The notes under the pieces: model-generated
What the model saw: only the letters and a program-made list of their open reading frames with translations
Databases searched by the model: none
What the model was told of the DNA's origin: nothing
DNA from: CAWJEL01 sp964647255
GTDB taxonomy: Bacteria; Chloroflexota; Anaerolineae; CG2-30-64-16
NCBI GenBank assembly: GCA_964647255.1
Contig: CAZYGI010000004.1
Coordinates: 1-64,000, forward strand
Direction of reading: 5' to 3'
Length of the DNA stretch: 64,000 nucleotides
Program-made: the position numbers and the translations under genes
Shown: one piece after another, positions 16,724-27,845 of the stretch
Layout: each line of letters opens with the position of its first letter
How positions within the stretch are numbered: the stretch's first letter is position 1

Positions 16724-17956
16724 TTACTCGTACCGCAGCGCCTCGATAGGGTTCAGCGCGGCCGCCCGGTTGGCGGGATAGAAACCGAAGAAGATGCCGA
16801 TCGCCAGCGACACAATCACGGCCAGGGCGACGCTTTGCCCGGTGACCACCGCTTTACTGCTGCCCAGCAGCGGCGTGATGACTTGCGCGCCCACAATGCC
16901 AAGCACCACGCCGATCAAGCCGCCCAGCGCGCTGATGACGATCGCTTCGATCAAAAACTGAATTCGGATGTCGCCCCGCTTGGCGCCCACCGCCTTGCGC
17001 AGGCCGATCTCGCGCGTGCGCTCGGTGACGCTAACCAGCATGATGTTCATGATGCCGATGCCGCCCACCAACAGCGAGATCGCCGCGATGCTGCCCAGCA
17101 GCGTCGTGAATGTGCCGGTGGTCTGCGAGACGCTGGTGATCAGATCCTCCTGGTTTTGCACCCGAAAATCATTCTCCGCGCTGGCCGCCAGGCCGTGCTT
17201 CGTCCGCAGGATGGCGGTAATCTGCGCCTGCGCCAGGCCCATGTCCGCGCTCGAGCGCGCCTGTAGGTTGATCGTGCTCACCGTGGTGGTGCCTGCCCCG
17301 CCCAGTTTCAGTTGCGCGGTTCGCAGCGGCATCATGATGACGTTATCCTGGTTGCTCACGCCGCCGTTGCCCTTGGAGGCCAGCACGCCGACCACGGTGT
17401 AGTTCTGGCGGCTGATGCGGATGGTCTCACCGACCGGATTCACCGAGGTGCTGCCGAACAGGTTCTCCACCACGGTCGAGCCGAGCAGTACAACCATCGC
17501 CGTGTTGCTGTCGTCCTCCGCCGTGATGAAACGGCCCAGCGACACCCCCTGGTTGCGCACGGTGGCGTACGCCGCGGTGACGCCGGTGACACTGGCACGC
17601 GTCGTCTTGCCGCCGTAGGTCGCGGTGGCGCTGCTGCTGTACACCGGCGCCACCAGGCTGACCGCATCGGCCAGCGCCTCGATGGACTTCACATCGGCCA
17701 TCGTCAGCTTAGCTGTGCTCTGGACCTGACCGCCGGGCCGGAAGCCGAAGTTCTGCTGGGTCGAGACCGTCAGCAGATTGGAACCCAACGACTGGAACTG
17801 GCTGAGCACCTGGGCCTGCGTGCCCTGCCCCACGGCCACCAGCGCGATCACCGCCGCCACGCCGATCACGATGCCCAACATGGTCAGAATTGTACGCATC
17901 GTGTGGATGGTCAGCGAGTTCAGGGCGACCCGGAATACCATCATCAGCTTTTTCAT
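16724..17956 (-). CDS. MacB-type ABC permease, module 1
   Basis: This 410-residue permease is nearly collinear with the one at 12744: N-terminal helix, extracytoplasmic MacB core, three C-terminal helices with VGGIGIMNIMLVSVTERTREIGLRKA and the ending LNPIEALRYE. I choose the ATG at 17956 because GGAGGG lies six bases before it and it gives the same start (MKKLMMV) as the paralogue; the ATG two codons earlier is too close to that site. A terminator-like hairpin sits between it and the preceding adaptor gene. It is the last gene of the first transcript. Confidence 0.9.
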   Translation of the reverse strand: MKKLMMVFRVALNSLTIHTMRTILTMLGIVIGVAAVIALVAVGQGTQAQVLSQFQSLGSNLLTVSTQQNFGFRPGGQVQSTAKLTMADVKSIEALADAVSLVAPVYSSSATATYGGKTTRASVTGVTAAYATVRNQGVSLGRFITAEDDSNTAMVVLLGSTVVENLFGSTSVNPVGETIRISRQNYTVVGVLASKGNGGVSNQDNVIMMPLRTAQLKLGGAGTTTVSTINLQARSSADMGLAQAQITAILRTKHGLAASAENDFRVQNQEDLITSVSQTTGTFTTLLGSIAAISLLVGGIGIMNIMLVSVTERTREIGLRKAVGAKRGDIRIQFLIEAIVISALGGLIGVVLGIVGAQVITPLLGSSKAVVTGQSVALAVIVSLAIGIFFGFYPANRAAALNPIEALRYE

Positions 17957-17973
17957 CGTCATCCCTCCGCGGG

Positions 17974-18008
17974 AAAAGCCGGTCAGGTTTTTGCAGAACC
18001 CGACCGGC
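17974..18008 (-). terminator. Attenuator-like hairpin before the module 1 permease
   Basis: On the minus strand a 12-bp stem with one G-A mismatch (GCCGGTCGGGTT with AACCTGACCGGC, 18008-17978) is followed by TTTT. It lies between the adaptor stop (18017) and the permease ribosome site (about 17968). Partial termination here would lower permease relative to adaptor. The short T-run makes this tentative. Confidence 0.5.
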
Positions 18009-18016
18009 CTTTGCCC

Positions 18017-19684
18017 TCATCTAAAAATGCCCCCCAGGCCGCCCATGATACCGCCGCCCGTGGTGCGGCGGAAGTTGTTGGTGCTGCTGGTGCTGCTGGT
18101 GGCAAGCGTCACCAGCACCTTGTCACCCACATTGAGGCCCTTTGTGACCACCGTATACGTGCCATCGCTCAGCCCGATCTCCACCGGCACCGCCTCAGGG
18201 GCGCCGTTCGGATCGGCGGTGTTCGGCACCAGCACCTGATACATCCTGTTGGACTGCGCCAGGGCGAGGGTCGGCACCAGCAACGCGTTCTTCACCGTGC
18301 CGACCTGAATCTCGATGTTGGCAGTCATGCCGACCAGCAACGACAGCTTCTCTGCGCCGATCAGCGACACCGGCACGCTATAGACCATCACGTCACCTTG
18401 CAGCGTCCCCTGCAGCGGCACCGCCAACACCTTGCCCGTAAATGTCTGGCCCGGGTAAGCGTCGAACGTGATCGTCGCCTCCTGCCCGACGCTCACCTGC
18501 CGGATCGTCGTTTCGTCCACCGAGGCAACAACCCGCAGCGTCTTCAGGTTTGCCATCGTCAGGATGGTGGTGTTGGGTGATATCCGATCGCCTTTGCTGG
18601 CGCCCGTCTCCAGGATCGTGCCATCAAAAGGCGCCATCAGTTGTGTGCCCGCCAGCGCGGCCTGGGCGTTGCTTACCGCCAGCCGCTTCTTGTCCACCGC
18701 AGCCCGGGCGGTCGCGACCTTCGTCGCATCCGCGCCCGTGTCCAAGTTCTTCCGCGCCTCCTGCGCCGACTGCAAGTTAACTTCAGCTTCGTGTACGGCG
18801 AGCTGCGCCTGCGCGACCTTGAGCTTGTCGCCGCCGGCCTTCGCCTTCGCCAGAGCCACCTGCGCGTCCGCCAGCACCGCCTGATCCTGGGCCAGCTCGT
18901 CCGCCCTGGCCTGCCGTGCCAGCACCCGTTGGGCAAAGACCCGGTCGAGATCGGCCTGGGCTTCGCTCAGTTTCGTCTGATCGTCCGCCAGCTCCGCCGT
19001 CTGCTCTTTGTTGGGATTCTTGAGGGCTTTGATCTGCTCAATACGCCGGCCAAGCCAATTCACGGTGTATCGGAGGTCGCGCTCGCTCTTCGCCAGGGCG
19101 TCGCGCTCGGCCAGGTCGCTTTGAACCTGCAGCAGCGCAATAGTATCTTGTGCGTTTTTGACTGCGTTCTCTAGATCGGTCAAGTCGGGAGCGGTGAGAT
19201 CGGCCAGGTCGGACTTGGCCTGTTCGAGCGTTTGCTCAGCTGTTGAGACCGCGGCGTCAGCCTGGGCGATGTCGAGCGCCGTGGGCGGCGCCGTCAAGTC
19301 GGCCAGGGTTTTCTCCGCGGCCGCCAGGTCGCTGGTCGCCTGATCCAGCGCTTGCTGATACGGTGTGGGATCAATGGTCGCCAGCACCTGGCCCGTGGTC
19401 ACGACCGAGCCCGCGTCCACCGTCAAAGTCAGCAGGTTGGCAGTGCCGCTCATCTTATCGAACGAAAGGGAGGCGCTCTGTTCGGCCTCCAACTGGCCCA
19501 CCACACTCAGGGTCGAGCTCAAGTCGCCCTGCTTCACCTGCACGACCTGCGTGTAGGTGTGCGTGCTGGAACTGGAGCCGGTGCTGGCAGTGCCCGTCGT
19601 CCGATTCCGGTAGTAGAAATAGCCGCCGCCCGCGATCACGGCAATCAACAGCGCGACCAGGGTGATGTTCTTGATAGATTTCAT
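18017..19684 (-). CDS. HlyD/MacA-like periplasmic adaptor, type II, module 1
   Basis: This 555-residue adaptor begins MKSIKNITLVALLIAVIAGGGYFYY, a membrane anchor, followed by a Thr/Ser linker, split lipoyl domain, long coiled coil and beta-barrel. It shares the type II hairpin insert (NWLGRRIEQIKALKNPNKEQ) with the adaptor at 14651, and the lipoyl return strand GTQLMAPFDGTILETG. The C-terminal tail is Gly-rich (TTGGGIMGGLGGIFR). It follows the type I adaptor and precedes the permease, so module 1 repeats the gene order of module 2 exactly. Confidence 0.88.
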   Translation of the reverse strand: MKSIKNITLVALLIAVIAGGGYFYYRNRTTGTASTGSSSSTHTYTQVVQVKQGDLSSTLSVVGQLEAEQSASLSFDKMSGTANLLTLTVDAGSVVTTGQVLATIDPTPYQQALDQATSDLAAAEKTLADLTAPPTALDIAQADAAVSTAEQTLEQAKSDLADLTAPDLTDLENAVKNAQDTIALLQVQSDLAERDALAKSERDLRYTVNWLGRRIEQIKALKNPNKEQTAELADDQTKLSEAQADLDRVFAQRVLARQARADELAQDQAVLADAQVALAKAKAGGDKLKVAQAQLAVHEAEVNLQSAQEARKNLDTGADATKVATARAAVDKKRLAVSNAQAALAGTQLMAPFDGTILETGASKGDRISPNTTILTMANLKTLRVVASVDETTIRQVSVGQEATITFDAYPGQTFTGKVLAVPLQGTLQGDVMVYSVPVSLIGAEKLSLLVGMTANIEIQVGTVKNALLVPTLALAQSNRMYQVLVPNTADPNGAPEAVPVEIGLSDGTYTVVTKGLNVGDKVLVTLATSSTSSTNNFRRTTGGGIMGGLGGIFR

Positions 19685-19798
19685 CTCTTCAGCCTCAACA
19701 AATATCCTCAGATGCGGCTTTCAGCCCAGAGCCGGTTACATCCGCCGCCCTGACTTCGGACAGGAGGCAGACAGACTGCCCCCTGCCCGTCTTGTGTT

Positions 19799-21505
19799 CT
19801 ATCGCCCTGTAGATGAAGTGCCCGTTCTCGAACGTGAGCTGCTGCCGCTTGGCGGCGCACCGCCGGGCGGCATCCCACCGCCCATATCAAAGCCGCCGGG
19901 GCCAAACATCTGCTGCTGATTGGTGCTCGTCGAAATCTTCACCAGCACCTGGTCGCCTTCGTTGAGGCCCTTGGTGATCTGCGTGTAGGTCCCGTCGCTC
20001 AAGCCGATCTCCACCGGCACCGTCTCGGGCGTCCCGTTGGGGTCGGCCGTGTTCGGCACCTGCACCTGGTACATGTTGTTGGATTGTTGGAGCGCCAGGG
20101 TCGGCACAAGCAGGGTTTCAGTTGTCTGGCCCACCGCGATCTCCACGTTGGCGGTCATGCCCACCCGCAGCGCCAGCTTCTGACCGCCGGCCAACGAGAT
20201 CGGGACGCTGTAAGTCATCACGTCGCCTTGCAGCGATCCCTGCAGCGGCACCGCAAGCACCTTACCGGTCAGCGTTTGACCGGGGAAGGCGTCGAACGTA
20301 ATCGTGGCATCCTGCCCTGCGCTCACCTGCCGGATCGTCGTCTCGTCCACCGAAGCAACAACGTCCAACGTGTTCAAATTCGCCATCGTCAGGATCGTCT
20401 TGTTGGCCGACACCAGGTCGCCCTTGCTGACGTTGACTTCCAGGATCGTGCCGTCGAACGGCGCCATCAATTGCGTCCCCGCGAGCGCAGCCTCGGCATC
20501 GCTCACCGCCAGCCGCTTCTTATCCACGGCCGCCTGGGCCGTCGCGATGTCGGTCGCGTCCGCGCCCTTGTCCAACTCGGCGCGCGCCTCTTTCGCCGCT
20601 TCGAGATCTACCTCGGCCTGGTGCACCGCAACCCGGGCCGAGGCGACCTTCAGTTTGTTGCCGCCGGCCTGCGCTTCTGCCAGCGTCTGCTCAGCGTCCG
20701 CCAGGCTCGCCTGCGCCTTGCGAAGCGACATCTGCGCCTGGAGCGCACTGGATTGGCTGTTCAACTGGTTCGTAACGCGCGCATCCTGGGCGTCCATCAT
20801 CTTGTTGTACGCCAGCTCCAGCCGATCTTGATAATACGCATCGGAATAGGTTTCGCCCGCCAGGCGGTTGTACTCGGCGGTCGGGGTTGATTCGGCGTAG
20901 ATGAGGCGATCGAGCGCCGTCTTGTCGGCGGCGTCCTGCTGTTGCGCGAGAACGTTCGCCTGGGCCTTCGCCAACGCACTCTTGGCGCTTGCCACCGCCG
21001 ACTCCAGGCTCGCGATGTCGGGATGGATCAGATTATCCAGATCGTCCTGCGCCTTTTGAAGCGCGACCTGAGCTTTGGAAACGGCGACATCGGCCTTCGC
21101 AATCTGGAGCGCGGTAGCCGGTGTCTTCAGGTCGGCCAGGGTCTGCTCGGCGGCCTGCAAATCGCTCTTGGCCTGGTCAAGCACCTGTTGATACGGCTCG
21201 GCATCAATCGTCGCCAACACTTGAGCCTGGGACACGACGGTGCCCGCCTGCACTGCCAGCGTCAAAAGATTGGCCGTACCGGTCATCTTGTCGAATGCCA
21301 GCGAGGTGCTTTGTTCGGCCTCCAACTGGCCCACAACGCTGACCGATGCGTCCAGCGTCCCCTTCGTCACCTTCACGACCTGGGTATACGTCGTCGTGGT
21401 CGCTGCGGACTTGGAAGCGGTCTTGCTCTTGTAGAGCAAATACCCGCCGCCGGCCGCTGCCACGAGGAGCGCTGCGATCAGGATCACACGAATCGTCTTT
21501 TTCAC
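19799..21505 (-). CDS. HlyD/MacA-like periplasmic adaptor, type I, module 1
   Basis: This 568-residue adaptor starts at a GTG (21505) with AGGAGG six bases upstream; a second in-frame GTG six codons earlier overlaps that ribosome site and is less likely. N-terminal anchor, split lipoyl domain, long helical hairpin and beta-barrel follow. The hairpin carries the type I tip PTAEYNRLAGETYSDAYYQ. The tail is unusual: a Met/Gly/Pro stretch (GPGGFDMGGGMPPGGAPP) and then a Ser/Arg/Thr-rich basic end. It lies 18 bp after the ATPase stop, so the two are cotranscribed. Confidence 0.88.
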   Translation of the reverse strand: MKKTIRVILIAALLVAAAGGGYLLYKSKTASKSAATTTTYTQVVKVTKGTLDASVSVVGQLEAEQSTSLAFDKMTGTANLLTLAVQAGTVVSQAQVLATIDAEPYQQVLDQAKSDLQAAEQTLADLKTPATALQIAKADVAVSKAQVALQKAQDDLDNLIHPDIASLESAVASAKSALAKAQANVLAQQQDAADKTALDRLIYAESTPTAEYNRLAGETYSDAYYQDRLELAYNKMMDAQDARVTNQLNSQSSALQAQMSLRKAQASLADAEQTLAEAQAGGNKLKVASARVAVHQAEVDLEAAKEARAELDKGADATDIATAQAAVDKKRLAVSDAEAALAGTQLMAPFDGTILEVNVSKGDLVSANKTILTMANLNTLDVVASVDETTIRQVSAGQDATITFDAFPGQTLTGKVLAVPLQGSLQGDVMTYSVPISLAGGQKLALRVGMTANVEIAVGQTTETLLVPTLALQQSNNMYQVQVPNTADPNGTPETVPVEIGLSDGTYTQITKGLNEGDQVLVKISTSTNQQQMFGPGGFDMGGGMPPGGAPPSGSSSRSRTGTSSTGR

Positions 21506-21523
21506 GTTTCTCCTCCTGCCCAC

Positions 21524-22312
<789 letters not shown>

Positions 22313-22428
22313 GATCACGCCTCCTTCTGGATCATCACACCGGCCGGACGGGCCAACGCAACAACAGCCACGCGGCATCCCGCCGATGCTTGCTGGCACT
22401 TCACGCCTGAGCCTGATTGCCACGATGG

Positions 22429-22482
22429 ATTGTCCCGCACGCGCCTGAGATAACCCTAAGCGAAAGCTGAGCGGATGCTGAG
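22429..22482 (-). promoter_or_regulatory. Export-locus promoter with four 11-bp-spaced TCS1-type boxes
   Basis: On the minus strand: CTCAGC (22482-22477), CTCAGC (22471-22466), CTTAGG (22460-22455) and CTCAGG (22449-22444), each separated by 5 bp. A 9-bp spacer leads to GACAAT (22434-22429). The layout matches the promoter of the TCS1 genes (2759-2813) and of module 2 (16592-16539). The leader to the ATPase start is about 110 bases. Regulation by the TCS1 regulator is inferred. Confidence 0.7.
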
Positions 22483-22543
22483 AGACTGTCATCTCTGTGA
22501 GCTTAAAAATTGCAGGATTTCAAGCGCGCCTGCGCATAGCCCC

Positions 22544-22588
22544 TTGACAGACGCGCGGCCCTCCGCTTATAATGCACACGAGTGCGCA
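22544..22588 (+). promoter_or_regulatory. Strong sigma-70 promoter and LacI-type operator of the iol operon
   Basis: TTGACA (22544-22549) and TATAAT (22568-22573) are 18 bp apart, both perfect consensus hexamers. Overlapping the expected start is an imperfect palindrome TGCACACGAGTGCGCA (22573-22588; 12 of 16 positions symmetric), a natural site for the LacI-type repressor encoded second in the operon. The 345-bp region between the divergent ATPase and transaldolase genes holds this promoter and the minus-strand export promoter. Confidence 0.75.
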
Positions 22589-22657
22589 ATTCGAATAGAT
22601 AACAGCCGCTACTTCATTTCGCGCAGGGGACCCTGCGCCCTTCAAGGAGATACGCTG

Positions 22658-23740
22658 ATGCTCAAGACCGGTGCAAGCCCGTTGCAACAAACGGTCGAAA
22701 CGCCCACTGACTACTGGAACGACTCCTGTTCTGTCGAGGAGTTGACATACGGCATCCAGCACGGCGCGGTGGGAGCCACCACGAATCCCCAGATTGTGGT
22801 GGCGGTGCTCAAGAAAGAAGGCCATCTCTGGCACGCTCGCATCGCCCAGATCATCTCGGAGAACCCGACCTGGTCAGAAAACGAGATCACCTGGCGGCTG
22901 GTGGAGGAAATGGCCGTGCGCGGCGCAAGGCTGCTGGAGCCGATCTACCACCGCCACCACGGCAAGAAGGGCCGCCTCTCCATCCAGACCAACCCGCAGA
23001 ACTACCGCAACGCCGACGCCATCGCCGCACAGGCGATCTACTTCAACACGCTGGCGCCGAATATGCAGGTCAAGGCCCCGGTAACGGCCGCGGGCGTGCA
23101 GGCCATCGAGGAAGCCACCTATCACGGCGTCAGCATCAACGCCACCGTCTCCTTCACCGTGCCGCAGATGCTTGCCGTCGGCGAGGCCATCGAGCGCGGG
23201 CTCAAACGGCGCGAGGCCGAGGGCCTGGACGTCTCCAGCATGGCGCCGGTATGCACCATGATGATCGGCCGCCTGGACGACTGGATGAAGGTCGTGGTCA
23301 AGCGCGACGGCATCGAGATTGACCCGGCGTATCTGGACTGGGCCGGCATCGCTGCCTTCAAGAAAGCCTGCGGCATCTACCGGGAACGCGGCTACCGCAC
23401 CCGCCCGTTGTCGGCCGCCTACCGGCACCTGGGCCACTGGGCCGAGCTGATCGGCGGCGACCTCGTGCAGACCATCCCGTATGAATGGGCGCTGAAAATC
23501 AACGCCTGCGACATCCCCGTAGTCGTGCGGATGAACAACCCGGTGGACCCCGCGATCGTTGGTGCACTCTACGCCAAGATCCCCGACTTTCGCCGAGCCT
23601 ATGACGAAGATGGGCTGACGCCGGCAGAGTTCGACACCTACGGTGCAACCGTGCGCACGCTGCGCGGCTTCATTGCGGCCGTCCACGAGCTCACCGGCAT
23701 CGTACGCGACTACATGCTGCCCAACCCCGACGTGAAGTAG
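22658..23740 (+). CDS. Transaldolase-family protein
   Basis: This 360-residue TIM-barrel protein has transaldolase signatures: GAVGATTNPQIVVAVL near residue 35, the Schiff-base lysine Lys139 in QVKAPVTAAG and INATVSFTVPQ about 25 residues later. It is longer than classical transaldolase B (about 316 residues). The start at 22658 follows AAGGAG; the frame extends upstream through the promoter and is not coding there. It is the first gene of the inositol operon, which has no recognisable aldolase gene (iolJ). It may perform an aldol cleavage or transfer on a pathway intermediate, but this is inference. Confidence 0.8.
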   Translation: MLKTGASPLQQTVETPTDYWNDSCSVEELTYGIQHGAVGATTNPQIVVAVLKKEGHLWHARIAQIISENPTWSENEITWRLVEEMAVRGARLLEPIYHRHHGKKGRLSIQTNPQNYRNADAIAAQAIYFNTLAPNMQVKAPVTAAGVQAIEEATYHGVSINATVSFTVPQMLAVGEAIERGLKRREAEGLDVSSMAPVCTMMIGRLDDWMKVVVKRDGIEIDPAYLDWAGIAAFKKACGIYRERGYRTRPLSAAYRHLGHWAELIGGDLVQTIPYEWALKINACDIPVVVRMNNPVDPAIVGALYAKIPDFRRAYDEDGLTPAEFDTYGATVRTLRGFIAAVHELTGIVRDYMLPNPDVK

Positions 23741-23759
23741 CGAGAGGAGTGACCCATTG

Positions 23760-24839
23760 ATGCGCCGCTCGATTTCCATCCAGGATATCGCCCAGGCCGC
23801 CGGCGTATCGCATGCCACAGTGTCGCGGGCGCTGCGTGACAACCCGCTGATCAGCGTCGAAGTCCGCCAGAATATCCAGCGGCTGGCGAATGAGATGGGC
23901 TACACACCCAACGCCGTCGCCCAAAGCCTCAAGGGGAAGCGCAGCAACACCATCGGCCTGGTGGTCACCGCCATCGCCGACCCGTTCTACGGCCGCCTCG
24001 TTCGCGGGGTGGATGAGATCGCCAAGCAGGCCGGCATGGATGTCTTCCTGGGCGTATCATACAACAACGCGGAGCAGGAGCTGGCAGTCATCGAGTCGTT
24101 CCACCGCCGGCGGGTGGATGGCATCATCTCGGCCTCCTCCCGGCTGACAAGCGAGCACGCCGATCAATTGGCCCGCATCGGAGTGCCGGTCGTCTTGATC
24201 AACCAGCAGTCGGAAGGGAATCTCGCGCAGTTCCGCACCGTGCAAGTGGACAGCTACGGCGGCGCGCGCCAGGCGATTGCGCATCTGCTGGGGCTGGGCC
24301 ACTCGGCCATCGCGTATCTGGGCGCAACGAACCGGCCGCAATCGAACCGGCAGCGCATGCAGGGCTACTGCGACGGCCTGCAAACAGCCGGCATCGCAAT
24401 CAAAAATGGCTGGATCCAGGAAGCCCCGCCGCAACGCCGCAGCTACTCCGACGACGTGGCCGACGGACAGCGCCTGATGCTGGAAGCGCTGCGGGCCGGC
24501 ATCACGGCGGCGTTTTGCTACAACGACATGCACGCCATCGGTGCGTTGATGACCTGCCGGGAGCTGGGGCTTCAGGTGCCGGGCCAGGTAAGCATCATCG
24601 GTTTCGACGACGTGGAGCTGGCCCAGTACGTCACCCCGCCGCTGACCACGGTGCATCAGCCCAAGCTCCGGCTGGGCCAACTCGCCATGGAGATGCTGTT
24701 GAACCTGATGGAAGATCAGCCGGTGAAGGACCAACTGGTGCCCCTGGAACTGGTGGTGCGTTGCAGCACTGCGGCCGCGCCGCCGGTTGTTTTTACCCTT
24801 GCGACAGGCACCGAGCTGTCAAGCCGGCTGCCTTGTTGA
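23760..24839 (+). CDS. LacI-family transcriptional regulator of the iol operon
   Basis: This protein of about 359 residues has an N-terminal LacI helix-turn-helix (SIQDIAQAAGVSHATVSRALRDN) with hinge helix and a periplasmic-binding-like effector domain (TIGLVVTAIADPFYGRLVRG ... GFDDVELAQYVTPPLTTVHQP). The ATG at 23760 is preferred; a TTG one codon earlier is equally placed relative to GAGGAG. It sits between the transaldolase gene and iolB, 19 bp after the former, and probably controls this operon through the palindrome at 22573-22588, with an inositol-derived inducer. The effector is inferred from context. Confidence 0.92.
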   Translation: MRRSISIQDIAQAAGVSHATVSRALRDNPLISVEVRQNIQRLANEMGYTPNAVAQSLKGKRSNTIGLVVTAIADPFYGRLVRGVDEIAKQAGMDVFLGVSYNNAEQELAVIESFHRRRVDGIISASSRLTSEHADQLARIGVPVVLINQQSEGNLAQFRTVQVDSYGGARQAIAHLLGLGHSAIAYLGATNRPQSNRQRMQGYCDGLQTAGIAIKNGWIQEAPPQRRSYSDDVADGQRLMLEALRAGITAAFCYNDMHAIGALMTCRELGLQVPGQVSIIGFDDVELAQYVTPPLTTVHQPKLRLGQLAMEMLLNLMEDQPVKDQLVPLELVVRCSTAAAPPVVFTLATGTELSSRLPC

Positions 24840-24908
24840 CACAAGATCAGCGCGATCCCTGGCAGGCGCCCGCCGGGACCGCGCCCCTCCCAGAGAAGGA
24901 AATGATCA

Positions 24909-25805
24909 ATGCGCCAATACACCGCGGACAACCTGGTGATCCACCCCGGCGCCTCGGCTGACCCGGACATCATCGTTGAGGTCACGCCGGAGGCTGCCGG
25001 TTGGGACACCCTCCACTTTCAGTCACGCCGGTTGGCCCAAGGCCGCACGTGGACTTTCGAGACCGGCAAGCACGAGCTGGCGCTGGTGGTCCTGAGCGGC
25101 ACGCTCGACGTCACTTCAAACCGCGGGCAGTGGCAGGGGATCGGCCGGCGGGCGAACGTCTTCGCCGGGCTCCCGCACGCGCTCTATCTGCCGCTTGACA
25201 CAACCTTCACGGTGGCCGCCGCCACCGCCTGCGAATTCGCAGCCGCCTGGGTCGCGGCCGACCGGGAATTTGCGCCGCGGCTGGTCACTCCGGCCGAAGT
25301 CGGCATCGAAATCCGGGGCGGCGACCACGCTACCCGGCAAATCAACCGCATGCTGCCCCCGGGTTTCCCCTGCCAACGGCTGGTCGTCGTCGAGGTCTAC
25401 ACGCCCGCTGGCAACTGGTCGAGCTATCCGCCGCACAAACATGACGTGCACACGGTTGCACCGGATGGCAGCCTGGCCCAGGCCGACCTGGATGAGATCT
25501 ACTACTACAAGATTGACCGGCCTGAGGGCTTCGCCTTACAGCGGGTCTACACCGATGCGGAATCACCGTTGCACCAGGCCGGCTATCCCATTGATGCGGC
25601 CGTGATCGCCCGCAACGACGACGTGGTGCTGATCCCGGAAGGCTACCACCCGGTTTCCAGCCCGGTCGGCTATACCGCGTACTACCTCAACGTCCTGGCC
25701 GGCAGTGCGCAAAGCCTGGCCAGCAAGGACGACCCGCAGTACGCTTGGGTCAAGGACAGCTACCGCACGGTTGACCCGCGGGTGCCGATTTACGCAGTGC
25801 CGTAG
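24909..25805 (+). CDS. iolB: 5-deoxy-glucuronate isomerase
   Basis: This 298-residue bicupin protein matches IolB along its length. An N-terminal cupin (about 1-150) and C-terminal cupin contain the family stretches NWSSYPPHKHDVH, LDEIYYYKIDRPEGFALQRVYT and DDVVLIPEGYHPVSS, whose His and Glu residues bind the metal. It converts 5-deoxy-D-glucuronate to 2-deoxy-5-keto-D-gluconate, the fourth step of myo-inositol breakdown. It lies between the LacI gene and iolD on the same strand, consistent with one operon. Confidence 0.95.
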   Translation: MRQYTADNLVIHPGASADPDIIVEVTPEAAGWDTLHFQSRRLAQGRTWTFETGKHELALVVLSGTLDVTSNRGQWQGIGRRANVFAGLPHALYLPLDTTFTVAAATACEFAAAWVAADREFAPRLVTPAEVGIEIRGGDHATRQINRMLPPGFPCQRLVVVEVYTPAGNWSSYPPHKHDVHTVAPDGSLAQADLDEIYYYKIDRPEGFALQRVYTDAESPLHQAGYPIDAAVIARNDDVVLIPEGYHPVSSPVGYTAYYLNVLAGSAQSLASKDDPQYAWVKDSYRTVDPRVPIYAVP

Positions 25806-25813
25806 AGAATCTC

Positions 25814-25870
25814 ACGCCAAGACGCATAGGCGCAGACAGGGTGTTCTTGGCATTCTTTCCGTCTTGGCGT
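25814..25870. repeat. Dispersed inverted-repeat element, family 3
   Basis: Exact 11-bp inverted repeats ACGCCAAGACG (25814-25824) and CGTCTTGGCGT (25860-25870) enclose a short GC-rich centre (CATAGGCGCAGACAGGG). A related element lies at 39295-39346. It occupies the gap between iolB and iolD. Confidence 0.6.
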
Positions 25871-25896
25871 GCGTCAAAAAACCAAAGGAGCTATAC

Positions 25897-27780
<1,884 letters not shown>

Positions 27781-27845
27781 GTTGGTAGATTGCTGAATTG
27801 GTAGACCCCAATGACACGGGTAAAGTGGACACAGAGGAGATACTT

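Noticed and set aside
25705..25896. In-frame N-terminal extension of iolD
   Set aside because: It overlaps the iolB coding region and a repeat element; AAAGGAG before 25897 gives the family-typical start.
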